Origin: Rhabdornis inornatus
Lineage: Eukaryota > Chordata > Aves > Passeriformes > Rhabdornithidae
Direction: 5' to 3'
NCBI GenBank assembly: GCA_013397075.1
Contig: VWZS01005946.1
Coordinates: forward strand, 258,063-322,062
Length of the DNA: 64,000 nucleotides
Position numbers and translations under genes: made by a program
The notes under the pieces: generated by a model
What the model was told of the DNA's origin: nothing
The model's input: the letters and a program-made list of their open reading frames with translations, nothing else
The model's database searches: none
In this document: one piece after another, positions 47,906 through 60,968 of the stretch
Layout of the letters: the number at the start of each line of letters is the position of its first letter
Numbering within the stretch: position 1 is the stretch's first letter

Positions 47906-50900
47906 TTGGAAGGAATGAGAAATAAACAATATCTATTATCTGGCTTCCTGATTTCCCAGACTCTGAGGAGCCTCACCAGCCTGTCCAGCCTTACACAAGC
48001 TTTGTCATTCTGACAGGGATCAGGGCTAGTCCTCCCTCTCCTGAGAAACCACCAGAGTGGAAGCTGTGGGGTGAAAAGTCATAGCACAATTTTGCATAAA
48101 GAGGTAACACACCCAAAGGCTACTCACAAAGAATGGTCCCTAAAGGCACCTGCCAGATCCACTCACAGCAAATCCAGGCTGCCAAGCCTACCCAAGTTTA
48201 TTGTCCACATACTGTGGCAAATGATGACGGCAGATTCCACAGGTTATCTGACTCAGTTGTAAGCTACATGTCTCATCCTTTATGTGCAGAAAAGCAGAGG
48301 TTCTCTCCTCTTTGCATCAACATATGATGCAAAAGTATGTATCTTTATGTATGTATCTTTACATTTTACATTATTATATACATATTTATCTATTTATCTG
48401 TATGTATCAACACATGTATCTTTCTCAAGAAGGGTTTTGTAAGGAAACAATACTGAAATATTAAAGCTGAAAAACTAATTTTCATCTAGGGCTGAGTTCC
48501 AACTGCCATTTTGCAATAGCATGTGTATGACAACATAAATTGAGGGAGGCAAGAAATGTTCAACGGTTGATCAGAACACCACAAACTTGAATTAAACACC
48601 TTGGATTTAATTCTAAGAAGGTCTTGTATCTCAGAGTGAATACTTGTGTTTCACCACAAGGCAAAGAGCTAGTAACAATCAGACTCTATACAGGCCAAGA
48701 AAGTTTATTGCTGCAGTAAGATTCTAAGGTTTTGTGAATGATGGAGCAAGTGGTTATATTTGCTCTCTTTAGTCATAGACACTGTGCTGTAGTCGGTCTG
48801 AAGTTTGCTGTGAAGAAACTGAAGCCAGAAACATGTCAAGCATACTAAAGATTTAGAGTTGATGGGGTAGGAGGCAGGGAGCAAAATGAGAAATGAAGAA
48901 CAGAGCTTTGCTATCTTATTCCTTGTGTGTAACTACTGACATTTGAAAATTCAGTCACAGAGAGAATGGCTACGACTTCTTCTGTAAACACATGTAATTA
49001 GGGGTTCATATTGTGCCCTGAATACAAAGGCCTTGACATGATCAGTGAAAGTCAAACTCACCCCCATCAGAGACAATTAATTTTATATCTTAGAACTGAA
49101 AGAACTCATAAAATCAGGAAACATTTCAGACTCACATATTTTTCCTTAAATCAGCCACTTAACATATTTATGGCTACACTTAATCCTCACTTGCCTCCAT
49201 TATTTATGTTAAATCTGCTAATGACACTGTAATGAGTTGTGTACAACTCAAAGTGGGAAATCATTTTTCAGGGGAAATGAAAAGCTAAGTGTATCCATGT
49301 TTGATTTCTTAAAGAGCTATAAAAACCACTCTATGTTCTAATGAAATTAAAGCAAAAAATATAAGAGTACAGATGGAAAACAGAATCAAATCAGACAAAA
49401 GACCAGGACTTCATTAGGGAAATTCACCATAGTACACCACATTGTCAAAAATTTGTGTAAACAAACATGATGAGAACAAAGGATAGTCTGAAGTCTGTCT
49501 CCAGATTTACCTGCACTGCATCTGAACCGCACCATTATAAATCCCTTTCACAGGTTCGTGTGGCAGACGGGTTAAAAGCAAGGTTCTTTTAAGCCCACAA
49601 GCTCTACTTTACTCTGAGTAAGCAAAGCCACACTGTGTGCAGTAGGACACTGTGAGAGGTATCATTCTGAGCATAATCTCTGAAGGTTAATAAAGAGAAG
49701 TTTGTGTTTTTTTTAACATGCTTCCTTCAAGTCACAACAAGACTTACATGTTCCTCTATCTGGCCTCCATAAGTTCCTAAAAACTGATTAGAACAAAATG
49801 TCTTAGGAGTCTCCATTTCTATCAGCAGTGAAAAATAAGTATTAAAATTATCAAATGGAGTAAATTATCCATGCAGATTTATAGTAATTTGACTAGCAAT
49901 ATACTCTTAATTTCTCTGAGGTAGACAAGAAAAGTAGACAATAAAAGTTGAGATTCAACAGAACCAATGTCCTATGCTAGTGTCTACTTCTTTATCTCCT
50001 ATTGTGTTCCTGCAAAGGGTGAATGATTATTTCACTGACTTTCTTTATTTATTTGATTTTCCCTGAGTGATTTTTACTGTGGAGAGAATGGAGAAAGTGA
50101 GTCCACTGTCTGCTGGAATCTAAAGTGATTTCTCTTCCATACTATGTAGGAATATCTCCCAATGAGTTAGGCATTTTTAAAATACAGCCTTTTGACCCCC
50201 ATTTCATACAGTATTTTGTTAAAAGCTACAGTTGTGGGAAAAGGCTTTCAATCTTATCAGAACTTTATGTATTTGTTCTTACAGTGACTGGGGAGGGAAA
50301 GTACAAGAAAAAATGGTTTTCAATCAGGCACTCTTCTCCTGAATCATGGAAACATTTTTATTTTTAAATAATGGAATCAGTCTTAACAGAGATTTGGAAA
50401 GACCAGGCGAATGCCCTATACCTAGCTTGTTCTTTTTATAACACAAACTGACACTTGCAACTAGCCACAGTTTTGCTCCTTCCCTGTAGGTTCCAGTCAG
50501 ATGTCACTGCTCCTTGCTGATAGAGGAGCTTTGAAACAGATAGAAAGCAGGTGATGGAGGGGATGTAGCCTGTGAGGAAGGGCTACACTCTCACAAAAGT
50601 GCCACAAATATGAAAGCTGTGTCCTGCATAGCCAAAATGTACCTCTGTATTCAGTGGTCATTCTGGAAGCCTTTCTAGCTATGATCTCTCCTGAGGCAAA
50701 TGCAAAAGTGGTGTTTGGTGACAGTCAGGTTTTTGGTGTCCTTGTTTATATGTGTTCATGAGTGGCCTTGTCTTCTAAAGCTCCCTGACCTAAAGGGTTT
50801 TGTGACCAAACACATCCTTATTTCCACTGAGTATCTTACAATGCAGTATCAGGCTTCCTGTTCCAAAAAGGTGGCTTCCAAAAAATTGTCCGTATGTCTA

Positions 50901-51454
50901 AAAAAACAGCACAAGATTCCTTTGATTTTCTTCTCCTTTTAAGCTCATGTCAGGCAGCACAGAAAAAGGAGATGAAGTTTTATCTAATCTCTGCAACTCA
51001 CAGGAACAGAAAAATATTTTAATTCTATAAGGAGCATATCACAGGTCTGAAGGTAGTAAACCGGTAAAAGTTTTGAGTGTCTGAGGAAAAGTATCTCAGT
51101 CAGTGCTTTTTTTAAAATTTGGTCATTGCTCAGGTACAGACGTACAAAATTAGACACACCAGTTTGGATATATTAGGGAGCCACAGTGAGGGGAGCTGAA
51201 TGCATCCTTTGACAGGCACCACCTGTCTCTTCTGTCCCAAAGGGAAAAATGCATACTGACACAAGCTGGAACACACTTTTCTTACATGGTGTACAAACAA
51301 GTCTATCTCACATGAAGGTAAGGCACATGTACAACAAGTGATACTTTCCTCAAAGCATTTGCCTTTTTCTTTTGCTTTGTAAAAATTTTGGTCTAATAAG
51401 AAAGCAAAGAGTATTTCAACCCATACACAGGTTAAAAGCATGTAAGTGTTGGAG
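47906..51454. other. Intergenic DNA, no gene recognised
   Basis: No gene is recognised. 48334-48423 is a TATGTATC-type degenerate simple repeat. Open frames are at most 103 codons (51130-51441 minus) without motifs. Confidence 0.55.
48334..48423. repeat. Degenerate TATC/TATG-rich simple repeat
   Basis: Repeated GTATCTTTATGTAT-like and TATTTATC units over 90 bases, with interruptions. Probably an old tetranucleotide microsatellite. Confidence 0.65.
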
Positions 51455-51820
51455 TGGGTTCCGAGGAGGGCTAAAAAATTATCAGAAGATTCATGAGGAA
51501 ATATTTAGAGGTATCTTATATGAAAGATGGAAGCAGACTCTTTAACAAAATCTGTAGCAATAGGACAAGAGATAATGGTTTTAAACTAAAGGAGGATAGA
51601 ATCCAACTGAATACAAGGAAGAAGTATTTTACTGTGAGGGTGGTGAGGCATGAGAACAGAGAGGTGCTGGATACCCCATCCCACGAAATATTCAAGGTCA
51701 AGTTAGATGAGGCACTGAGCAACCTGACTTAATTGAAAACGTTTGTTCACTGCAGAGGAGTTGTACTAGATGAACTTCAAAAGCCCCTTCCAACTGATTC
51801 TACGATTAGAATATTCTATG
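51455..51820 (+). mobile_element. CR1 LINE 3' end
   Basis: A clear 5'-truncated CR1. It opens with GAGGAGGGCTAAAAAATTAT and continues with AGATGGAAGCAGACTCTTTA, AGGACAAGAGATAATGG, TTTTAAACTAAAGGAGG, TTTACTGTGAGGGTGGTGAG, GAGAGGTGCTGGATACCCCA, ACTAGATGAACTTC and CCCTTCCAACTGATTC. It closes with the octamers ATTCTACG, ATTAGAAT and ATTCTATG. It is relatively well kept, with short internal deletions (the TTCAGCCTGGAG block and the 'aacaggttgccc' block are absent), so it may be one of the younger CR1 copies here. Confidence 0.93.
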
Positions 51821-53772
51821 CAAACACAACTTTAATGTTTGTTATCATGAAAATTTCATCATGAACAGACAGTATATTTCCAAGTGAATTTTTTACCGGA
51901 AATAAAACTTACTACTATCAAGGGTGTTTTTTTAATAGGGTAGAAAGGAATTAAATTAAAACAGATAGAAATAAATGGAAGAAAGTTATATGTAGGAAAA
52001 GGTACAATAACAAACTCCCTAAAAGTGTATAATGGAAAGAATACCTCATAAAAGCTATTTCAATTAAAATATTCCCCTTTTATTAATTGACCATTAAACT
52101 AATGTACTTTCAATCTCATATTTAATTTGCTTTGCTCTACCTTTCCTTTCACCAGAGCATAAAATTGACATTTCTAGCAGAGAACAGACTGGTTCTCCTG
52201 AATGTACTAAAAGGACTTCGTGATTTTTCTGGCAACATAAAAAAATACACAGACATCCAAATATACATGCTACCAATGGCGGCTTCTTTTCTTGTTTAGG
52301 ACATTTAGCCTTATGTGAATTATTCATGTTTTATTGCTTTAAGATAACAAAAGAGCCAACACCAAAACTTGCATCAGAACCTTCCGATTACAACTTCACC
52401 CTAAACCAGCACCCTCAAAGGAAAGGTCCTTGCAGCTATTTTGAATATTCCCCAAGACTGAAAACCAGCACAAGGAAGAGACAGAAGTCCTTACATTCTT
52501 GCACTTGTAAACAGGCTCTCAGAGAATCACAATGGCCGTTTTAATTTTGTACCTGCAAATGTGCTAAAGTAATGATCAGGTATGTTTAAACAGGTTTGGT
52601 GGGATTCTAGTTTAATATAATGACTGATATGTCTCATAAACATAATTAATTTCAGGACTTGACCATAATCTGATCTTTGGCTTTCTTTTATTTATCCGAT
52701 GCTCTGCTATTTTTTTAAAGTGGGTGAAAAAATACATTTTTTTTACATTTTTTGTTTATATTTTACAGTCTTTGCTTTATTTTTACATCTCTCTTAAAAG
52801 ACTGTCAGTAAGCTTACACAGGTAATACAAAAGCAAGCACACTAACAAGGTAACAGTCTATTTATTTCCTGTCCTTGGCAACCGATAGATCACAGATTCA
52901 ATATTTTTTTAAGATTTAATAGCCAAATAGAGAGACAATCCCTTCTGATTGTGTTATGCAAACAATAATTGACAAAAAAACGTGCAGTACTGAAGCTGTG
53001 CATATATCTTATTTGTTCTGTCCATTGTGTTAGAAGTGCGAGACTGGCTCTTACTAGCTTGTAAAACAGACTGTGCATTAAAAATAGGTTTCTGAAGCAG
53101 GTATCTTTCAGCAGAATTCACAGGAGAAATCATCACTCTGCAGTCAGATCTTGTCTCCGGCCCTTTCAGCAGGGTACTAAAAGGTTCTTCTCGTTCCATT
53201 CCAGGTGAAACCAGCCAAGATGCAGGTGGTTATTTGTTAATAGTGCCAGGCAAAAGGGGCCTGTCTATTTCGTGGATGATTCTGGTCTTAGAAGAATGTT
53301 TTCTGCTACTGTCTAACCCTGAGAAAAAAAATCAAAACAAAACAAAAAACCCAGGCAAACTTGAGAACAGTCTTTCTTGTGTCTAACCAAGCACCCATCT
53401 GCCATGGGACCTCCCCTACAAACTGGCCACATCAAAGAGTTTACAAAACAAGGTATGTATAACATCATCCTCCCCTCTCACATATGTGTCCTCTATCTTC
53501 AGCAATCCCAAGCCTCTGCTCCTTAGCAGTGGGTTTCAGGGGCTGCTGCAGACTTTTTTCTTAGGATAAACTTATTTCTGGTGAGAAATGTAGGCACCAT
53601 CCTGGGGTTTGTTCCTTTTATTCACATAACAGTACATTTTGTGTGATCATTTGAAATAGAGCTCTGCTTTACATAATTATCCATACTCATGTATAAAGGG
53701 GCACAGTTGCGTGTAATTGGACTTATTAGCATCTGAATATACATGTCTGTTACAGAAGTCCTTGTCTAGACA

Positions 53773-53791
53773 CCCCACATTCCATGTGGGG
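53773..53791. repeat. Tight 8-bp inverted repeat
   Basis: CCCCACAT and ATGTGGGG form a perfect stem with a 3-base loop (TCC). It is GC-rich for this region, but no gene or transcript context is visible. Confidence 0.6.
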
Positions 53792-54881
53792 GTTGCAATA
53801 GAAGAAGGCTGAATGGTAAATTTGCTCATTGAAGAGTAGACCAGAACCATCTCTGCTGCTCTTGGAGAGATAGAGACCCATCTGTTTTTAAATATAGCTG
53901 TTCAAATATATAAAAAATATATTTTATGCTGTCTTCATTAGCAGCACAGGGACAGATTATAAATACCTGAAGCCAATCCTAAAACAGATTGCCTCAACTT
54001 ATAAAAAGCTACCTTCCAGTGATTTTTTCTTGGCACACAGCTAGCTCTAAGAGAGCAAGACCCTACAGAGATGCTACAAGACCAATATCCCTTGACATCC
54101 TGACAAAAGCAATTAGCAGGTATGCAAAGAATGTGCTGCAGCAGTGGTCTGGTCCATAGTGCCCTCCTCATCTGCTTCCAGTCCAAATACCCTCACAGAG
54201 CTTTATTGTCTTCAAGTGGTTCTGACCAACAACTAGTTTGAAGATGTTATTTTGAATGTGCCATTTTTCACCCATCAGTACCACCAGTAATGGTTAAGGG
54301 TGTGTAGAAGAAAAGGAAAGAATTTTCTGACCTCAAAAAACCACCATTATGCTCCTCATCCTGCCAAGCTACCTATTCATCAGCACAGTTCCATAGCACC
54401 AGCCCTACCTATCCCTAACAAAGATACAGGAAAAATGTACAGACTCCTGCTGGATTTTCACAATGAAAGCCAGGTTGTTCAAATAAAACATCCTCAGCAC
54501 TTCTACTGAACAGGAATTTCTTTCTCTGTGTAAGCTGCCTATTTTGTGCTGCTTCTGGTCTCTTCTCCCTTTCACCAATACCATAGGGTGCCAGGAATGG
54601 TAATCGTGGGGCTTTCTGCATAGTTTTTTCAAACAATGCAGCATGCAAACTGCTCTGGGGCAGCACTCTGATGTACATAAGAAGGCTGACAGAGCTAGTC
54701 CCTTTTTCTCCCACCTGACAGGGAAACCGGGGATTGATTTTCCTTCTAGCCCTGTGGCTCTCACAGAAATATTTACAAAGAACACAATCTGCTGACAAAC
54801 AGTGAAACAGGCTAATCCTGCTGGTGAACACTTTGCTTGTTCAACCAGATCTAACTGCAGCTTTTCAAAAGCTCAGCATCT

Positions 54882-54913
54882 CTGCAGTGTAGCCTTGCAG
54901 TCTTACACTGCAG
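54882..54913. repeat. 10-bp inverted repeat in a CTGCAG-rich patch
   Basis: CTGCAGTGTA (54882-54891) pairs with TACACTGCAG (54904-54913) around 12 bases. More CACTGCAGTG-type palindromes follow near 54950, so the patch is enriched for this word. Confidence 0.65.
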
Positions 54914-57900
54914 CCTCCAAAGTCTGCATTGAGAGCTGATGACCGTGCACTGCAGTGTGACGCACTCCTACCATGGTGCTGCAGTCTGTACAGACTGAGT
55001 AAAGGACAGCAACAAAACAAGAGCTTCTGGCAGAGCTCAGCATCCCAGTCAACTTCAAGGGCATTGCTTTGCTGAGGCAGAGCTTAATGTTTTTAAAGCA
55101 AAATTCAAATAGTAGAGTGACTCTGCTTTGATTTCAGTTGTGACAAATCGAAGCCTGTTAAAGGATTAACCCTAAAATGACAGTGGGAACTTTGGAAGCT
55201 CAGTGCCACATTTATCCCCACATTTTTCTAACGGAAAGAAGTTCCTGACAAACCTTTTCAGCACTGAATAGCTTTGCACAGCAAATAGCATGTGGAGTTT
55301 GAGGGCCCATGTCATATATCCAGCTGAACTAGAGCAATAAATGGCTTTAAAGGGGTAACCACACATGAACAATTTGCCATTTCTACCTCAATTTGACTCA
55401 CCTTCACATTGCAGCATTTCTGTGTCAACTAGCAGAGATGTGCTCTGGAAGACCAGTCTGATGGTATATAGTTCAGACTGCAGAAGCAAGCCCAGGACTG
55501 AAACCTGAAAACTGCAATTTTTCCTTCCCCAGCTCTCTCAAGAGATGAGTTTCACCGGCAGAGGATAAATGTTTCACATAGAGCAGATAATGGACAAAAC
55601 AGAAGCAAAATTCAATAAATATCTCAAGGCATAAGAGACTTTGAAGGAAACACAAATATTATTGAAAGACTTACCTGTTCTGGATTGAAAAACCAGAATA
55701 CACAGCCACAAGCATGAAGAGACCTGAAAAAAAATACTGGAACATCCATTCACATGAACTAACCTAAACCCTCTTTGCTTCATTACAGGAAAAATAGACT
55801 CACTGAACCTTCATCTTCCATTAAGGTCTATGGGATTACCATTTATTAACTCACGTGGTTTGACTCTAATGTTATTACAAAGAGAATCAAAAAGTGCAGA
55901 ACAAAAGAACATTCAAAGCACACCCAAACCCCATCTTGCCATGCTGCCTGCTTACAGTGAAAGAGAAGCACTCTCCTCTATAACAAAGGACAGAGACATT
56001 TCTTCTGGGGAGGTTAAGGTTCCAAGCACTGCTATAGTTAAGGAGTTTTGAGTAAAAATACTCATTCTTGGCATTCCTTCTTGGCTCTTAATGCCAAGTT
56101 GGGTCTGGTAACAAGATGTGAGAGAGCAGTCAGGCGCTTTCAGGAAATACCACCCAACAGATTGATTTATCTTATAATAGCTCTTGGCATTTCAGTACCT
56201 CAAGCTAGCACTATTTCTGGAGATATTCAATAATGCTGCTTTAGTATGCTCAGAATAGAAGAATCTGGCAAACTGAATGCTTCAAAATGGGGGAAACAAA
56301 ATGTTCTCAATGTCACCTGCAGACATGACTGGACAAAAGGTCAATGGATTTCTTTAAACTACAGGACAGACTTCTTCAAGCTGAAACCACAGGACAGACT
56401 GCTTTGACAAATACTTGTTTTAGCTTAGTCTGTAATTTTCTACTTCAATTTCACATCATGGGAAATTCAGATGCATTTTTGTTTCTTTTCTCATTTTCTC
56501 ACATGAGTATTTTGCTCCACAGGCTTTCATGCTTACCTTTAACTTCAGAAAGGTAGCACAGATTATCTTAATGGCCTTCTTTTGGTATCTATTCTGCCTT
56601 TCATGACTTAAACTGGGCTTCTCTGGTCTGACCCAACAACATGATAGATCAGAATTGACACCTGCTACTGGCAGATCTGCAGAAACACCAGATTCAGCAC
56701 AGATATGAGAATCCACTCCCAAAGTCATATCAGTCCAAACCATTGCTAAAAAAATTCGTTTGCTTTTGTGCTTAAGTCTTCTGAATACAGCACTGTAAGG
56801 AAAGGAACATCTCCAAAAGGACAACTTGCAGTGTTATGTACAGATCCAGATCGTTTTCTGAACAGACCAGAATGATTATAACTCTCAGAGGAGCTCACCA
56901 GCTCACTCTATGGCTTACTCTTATGCTCAAAACTAAGGTGCCTGCATCTTGGTTCAAAACCTTCTTCCATGTCATGTTAGGAGTTCTACTTAAGGGACCG
57001 GCATCCCATTCTGAAAAAAAAGAGTTTTCCATAAGGAACCTCAGCCTCTCACAGACAAAAGAGTTCCTTACACCCATCTTAATGTCCCTGTGCTCTCACA
57101 CAAATCTTTTGAAAACTTTCCACAGCCTACAGAAGAGCATGAATCATAACTCTCTATTATGCTAATAGAAACTACCCACTGCTTCTTGTGATGCCATGTC
57201 CATCCACACCCACCAGTGCTGTCTTGCCTCCAAATGTAATTATATCTTTCTGTTCAACACAGCTACCTGTGGCAGTGAGATAAGATGCCCTGTCTGGTAG
57301 CACAAGTCACTAAAAGGATGCACATAAACAACCAGTTGTGACAGTCCATTCTTGATCTCTAGGACAAATATCACCCCAAACTGATGAGAGCAAAACATAA
57401 GTATAAATGTACTGCTGATGCATTGAAGAAAGAGGTTGCATCGCTGCTTGAGGTTTAGCAAGGACAGCACTGATGCAACAAGATTGTTTCCAAGAGATGC
57501 AAGCAATTTCAGCAAGAGAACACTAAGAAAAGTCCAATTTTGGACCAAAAAAAGAAATCTGAGGCAGTATGCAGAATAAAATTCTGCAAACATTTTCATT
57601 ATTAAGAAGAGCTGTGAAAATGGCAGGGGGGAAATAAAACCAGCAAAACTAAATGCAGAACCTGGTAAGGCACAACAACTTGTTAGATTGTCCAAGTCTT
57701 GTTGTGTGCCCTTGCCACATTAGGAAATACCTTTGTGGCTACTTTTCTGTCACACTGAAAAGCAATCATATGATGATAGGAGTACCAGGCACTGGTTCAT
57801 AAGGTATGTTGAAACACCCCAAGATTTGAACTGCAGCCCAAGTGGGTGAAAATATCAGGAGTAATATACGCAGTATCAGAGAAGGGAGCAGAAACACATC

Positions 57901-58543
57901 CCAGAAGTACAGGCTGGTAGTAAAGGAGAAAAATTAGTGTCACCTTTATGGGCAAAAGGGTACTGTATTTCCTGATGTCCCCAATAGCAGCGCCAGTGTC
58001 AGACTACCACTTCCTCTGAGGTTGCCATTCCTTTCCTGTGACAGCACTCATGTTGCTGACAGGCAGTGTTCACAGACACTTGCCCAGATGAAGTGTGAGA
58101 GCTACCGTGGGTCTCTGATATGCTGTTTCCAGGTGTTGGCACTTACCATAAATGCACATCCAAGAGGCACATCAGAGATCTGTATGCACCCAAGGGGACA
58201 TGGAAATGCATATCTAAGACAACATCATGCAAAGCCTAATGCCTGCTGAAGCTGGACCTGCGGAGCAGTGGGATGACTGAGGGAAATCTGTCATTCACCT
58301 TAGCATGTCAGAAGCTACCTGACCCCCATTAAGCATTGTGTATTGTATATCACCCATGAGCACTGACTCGGTCCTAACTTCCAACTCCCTCTAGACTCAA
58401 AGCTACATCTGACCTAGATGGGTGATGCAATGGTCAGAGCTGCACTCACTCTGACACTACAGCTCCGTGCCCAGAGTGGGTCACACTCCGGGAACAGGAG
58501 GCCTTAGATGTAGCTGCAGCTATGGCTCCATGGCCTTTTTGGC

Positions 58544-58981
58544 TGTCAGATTGCATTCAAAGGAGGCAAGGAGGAGGGGAAGGTCTTTTGCATAGGATAA
58601 AAAGGATTTATTACTCTGGGGAAACCACGGTGCAAAAGACAGAAATGGCGAAGGTGCAACAACTTAAATATGGGGGAGATTCAAGGGGAAGGTACAAATT
58701 CTTAGCAAATTGGAGAAATTCTGAGGAGGGGTAAAGGGTAGGGTTCACAAAGGCATTGTCAAACGAGAGAGGTAGGGGGAGAAACTGGGTCACATGGACT
58801 AATGAGACCTCCAGTTTTAAGGGATTTCCAAAGGGGAATTCCAAGCAGGGGGTTGGCACAAAGCAGGATTGACAGGTAATTCAGGATAGATTGACAAGGT
58901 GGGTGGGAGGGCACAACTTGGACTAAACCATTAACTTGAGCAATAACAGAACATACTATTAGAAAGAAGCACACTGCAACA
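58544..58981 (-). mobile_element. LTR-like element, minus orientation
   Basis: On the minus strand this roughly 438-bp stretch begins TGTTGCAGTGTGCTTC and ends GCAATCTGACA. Inside are a CATATTTAAG box (TATA-like), GTTGTTGCACCTTCGCC, AGAGTAATAAATCC (AATAAA signal) and a T/C-rich tail with CTTCCCCTCCTCC and TTGCCTCCTTTG. This order matches avian endogenous retrovirus LTRs I know. I find no matching target duplication at these ends, so the exact borders are uncertain by perhaps tens of bases. No internal viral coding sequence lies next to it, so it is solo. Confidence 0.68.
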
Positions 58982-60858
58982 GATGGGGGTTTCCCCCATA
59001 TGTCAGAGGCATTCAGGTTATGACTACTCTCTTCTGACTGTCTTTGTTAATACGAGCTGAATTATGGCACTCTAAACAGAGGTGCTGATTCTTCCTGTAG
59101 ACTACAATTAGGTGCAGACCTGGACAGAAGAGGCATCTCCTTTCCAAGTTTTCCCACTGCAGCAGAGGTTCCAGAAGTCTCATTTTTGCAACTGGTTCCT
59201 ATTTCATGCACAGCCCTCATTCCATGCCTGTAGGGTGTCATGGGAAAGATTGCCTAGTAAGGTTCATGTCCTTGTGCTCTCTGGCAGAAGAGACACAGAG
59301 ATTTCTTGCTTTCCTTTTCCTTTTTTGCTCAGCTACTAGGCAAAACATGGTTCAGCTTTAGCCCAGAAAAAAGCTTTCTAAAGCATCTGAAGTAGATGTA
59401 TTACTATTTTTTAAGGCTGTTGTGGTTGTGAGTAGCCTGAAAACACGCTGGGGATATTTAGCTGGACCTGAGGAGCACAGAATAAAACAGAATAGACAGC
59501 ATGGACAAAGACATACATCCTACAAGATACAAATAGTTCTGGGCTGCTGCCTGACAGGAACTTTGAAGACATCTTGTTGCAACAGAAGAACAGAATAGGA
59601 CAAGACTAGTAGGCCTGGATATACAACATGTATCATTCAAGTGTGTTCAGTTAGCAATCAGAAATCACGCTGTTGCCAAACTCCTCCTGCAGATGTAAGA
59701 ACAGACTGTCTGAACTGGAGATACTGATAGCATCTTCCAATAAGCCTTGGCTGAGCAAGAGATATCAAAATGGGGCTGTTCTTACAACACACTCATTTGT
59801 AAGTGGAGAAATGACAAAGATTGGATCCTCTTGCTCTTGGGAAGGACTGTGTAATGTCAAGTCTGCAAATTAGGACTATAGAGAATAGGGGGAAAGCATG
59901 GTTCAAAGGGAAAATTGTTGTATTTTCTGCCCTACTTGTCTCTACAATGGATAAAGAGGAAATTAAATGGAAGCTTTAAAAGAGAAACCTTCTAGATTTT
60001 TATATTATTACCATACAACAGAAAATCTCTCACAAGATCACTATGCCCTGGACCAGATTTTAGTAGCTAAACTGGCACCCAAGGTAAAGCTAATGAGCCC
60101 CACTATAATGTTTGTGCAGGCACCTTGTTCTGATATGTGTAAGTATAAATTGAGAGAATGCACATGGAGATCAAGGATGTACAAAGCCCACAGGAACTAT
60201 TTGGAAAATCTACCTGTACCTCAACATGTTTGGAAAGACAAGTAGGGTATTGGTAAGGTTTCATTTTTCTGCCCAAGTAATCACTGGCACTTTGAAGTAC
60301 CTACCACAGACAGTAGACCAAATGAGAATAAAAAGTAAGCAAAGATAATTTTCAGTCTTCCTAAGCAGGAAATAAAAAATGGAAGTTGTGCACCTAAAAC
60401 ATGTAAAATAATGAACCAGTAGCAATTGTTCATTGTTTCAAGAACCCTATTAAGCAGACCAATAACTCTTTATGGAAAAGAGAGAGGAAGTTGTACTCTG
60501 GTTTTGCTACTCATGGTTTAAATTCTACAACCTGGGAACTGGCTCTTACTGTGTGAATAAATACTTCCAGAGAGGATGACTGTCTGGAGTCCTTGGAACT
60601 TCTGTGATAAATTAAGTCCCAACAATTACATTTTTGACTACATTACTATGCTAAGTTAGGCTTGTACACAGCTTTTCTTGTCTTCAAAGCCAGGTACTAC
60701 TTTTAAAAAAATTGGAGATTAACCCTTTCTTTTGAAAAAAATATAATGGAGGGTTCACTGTTAACAACCATACCATCACAGGGGTTTTTGATACAGCAAA
60801 TTATTTTTCTAATTCAGTGGTGACTGAAATGTATTCTTATGTAGTTTAGCCAGGAGTT
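58982..60858. other. Intergenic DNA, no gene recognised
   Basis: No gene or repeat family recognised. The frame at 59967-60245 (92 codons plus) has no known motif. Confidence 0.5.
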
Positions 60859-60968
60859 GAGTAGCCAGCACACTAGATAGAGGTGTACAAGGTCTGGGCT
60901 GTAGTCCCAATTCAACTACTGATCTGAAGCACTTATGCAAGCCATCTACTCTCCATTTCTCAACATAT
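60859..60968 (+). mobile_element. Ancient tRNA-derived SINE (MIR-like) fragment
   Basis: The order resembles a tRNA-derived amniote SINE. A weak A-box region lies near 60862-60880 (TAGCCAGCACACTAGATAGA). It is followed by a B-box-like GGGCTGTAGTCCC (family GGGTTCTAGTCCC), then TTCAACTACTGATCTGAAGC, ACTTATGCAAGCCATCTAC and TCTCCATTTCTCA. These line up with the tail order 'gctactgacttg...ggcaagtcact...cagtttc'. It is strongly diverged and I cannot name the subfamily. Confidence 0.5.

Larger units (their letters stand above)
51821..58543. other. Intergenic DNA, no gene recognised
   Basis: No gene is recognised over 6.7 kb. The longest frame, 57240-57695 minus (151 codons), is Leu/Phe-rich with no domain. 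54415-54831 minus (138 codons) is likewise unassigned. Small hairpins lie at 53773-53791 and 54882-54913. Confidence 0.5.

Noticed and set aside
51493..51732. 79-codon plus frame as a small protein
   Set aside because: It is the 3' untranslated end of a CR1 element, which is not coding.
57240..57695. 151-codon minus-strand frame, Leu/Phe-rich, as a membrane protein
   Set aside because: Hydrophobic composition follows from T-rich sequence on that strand. There is no family motif, signal anchor pattern or exon boundary I could support.
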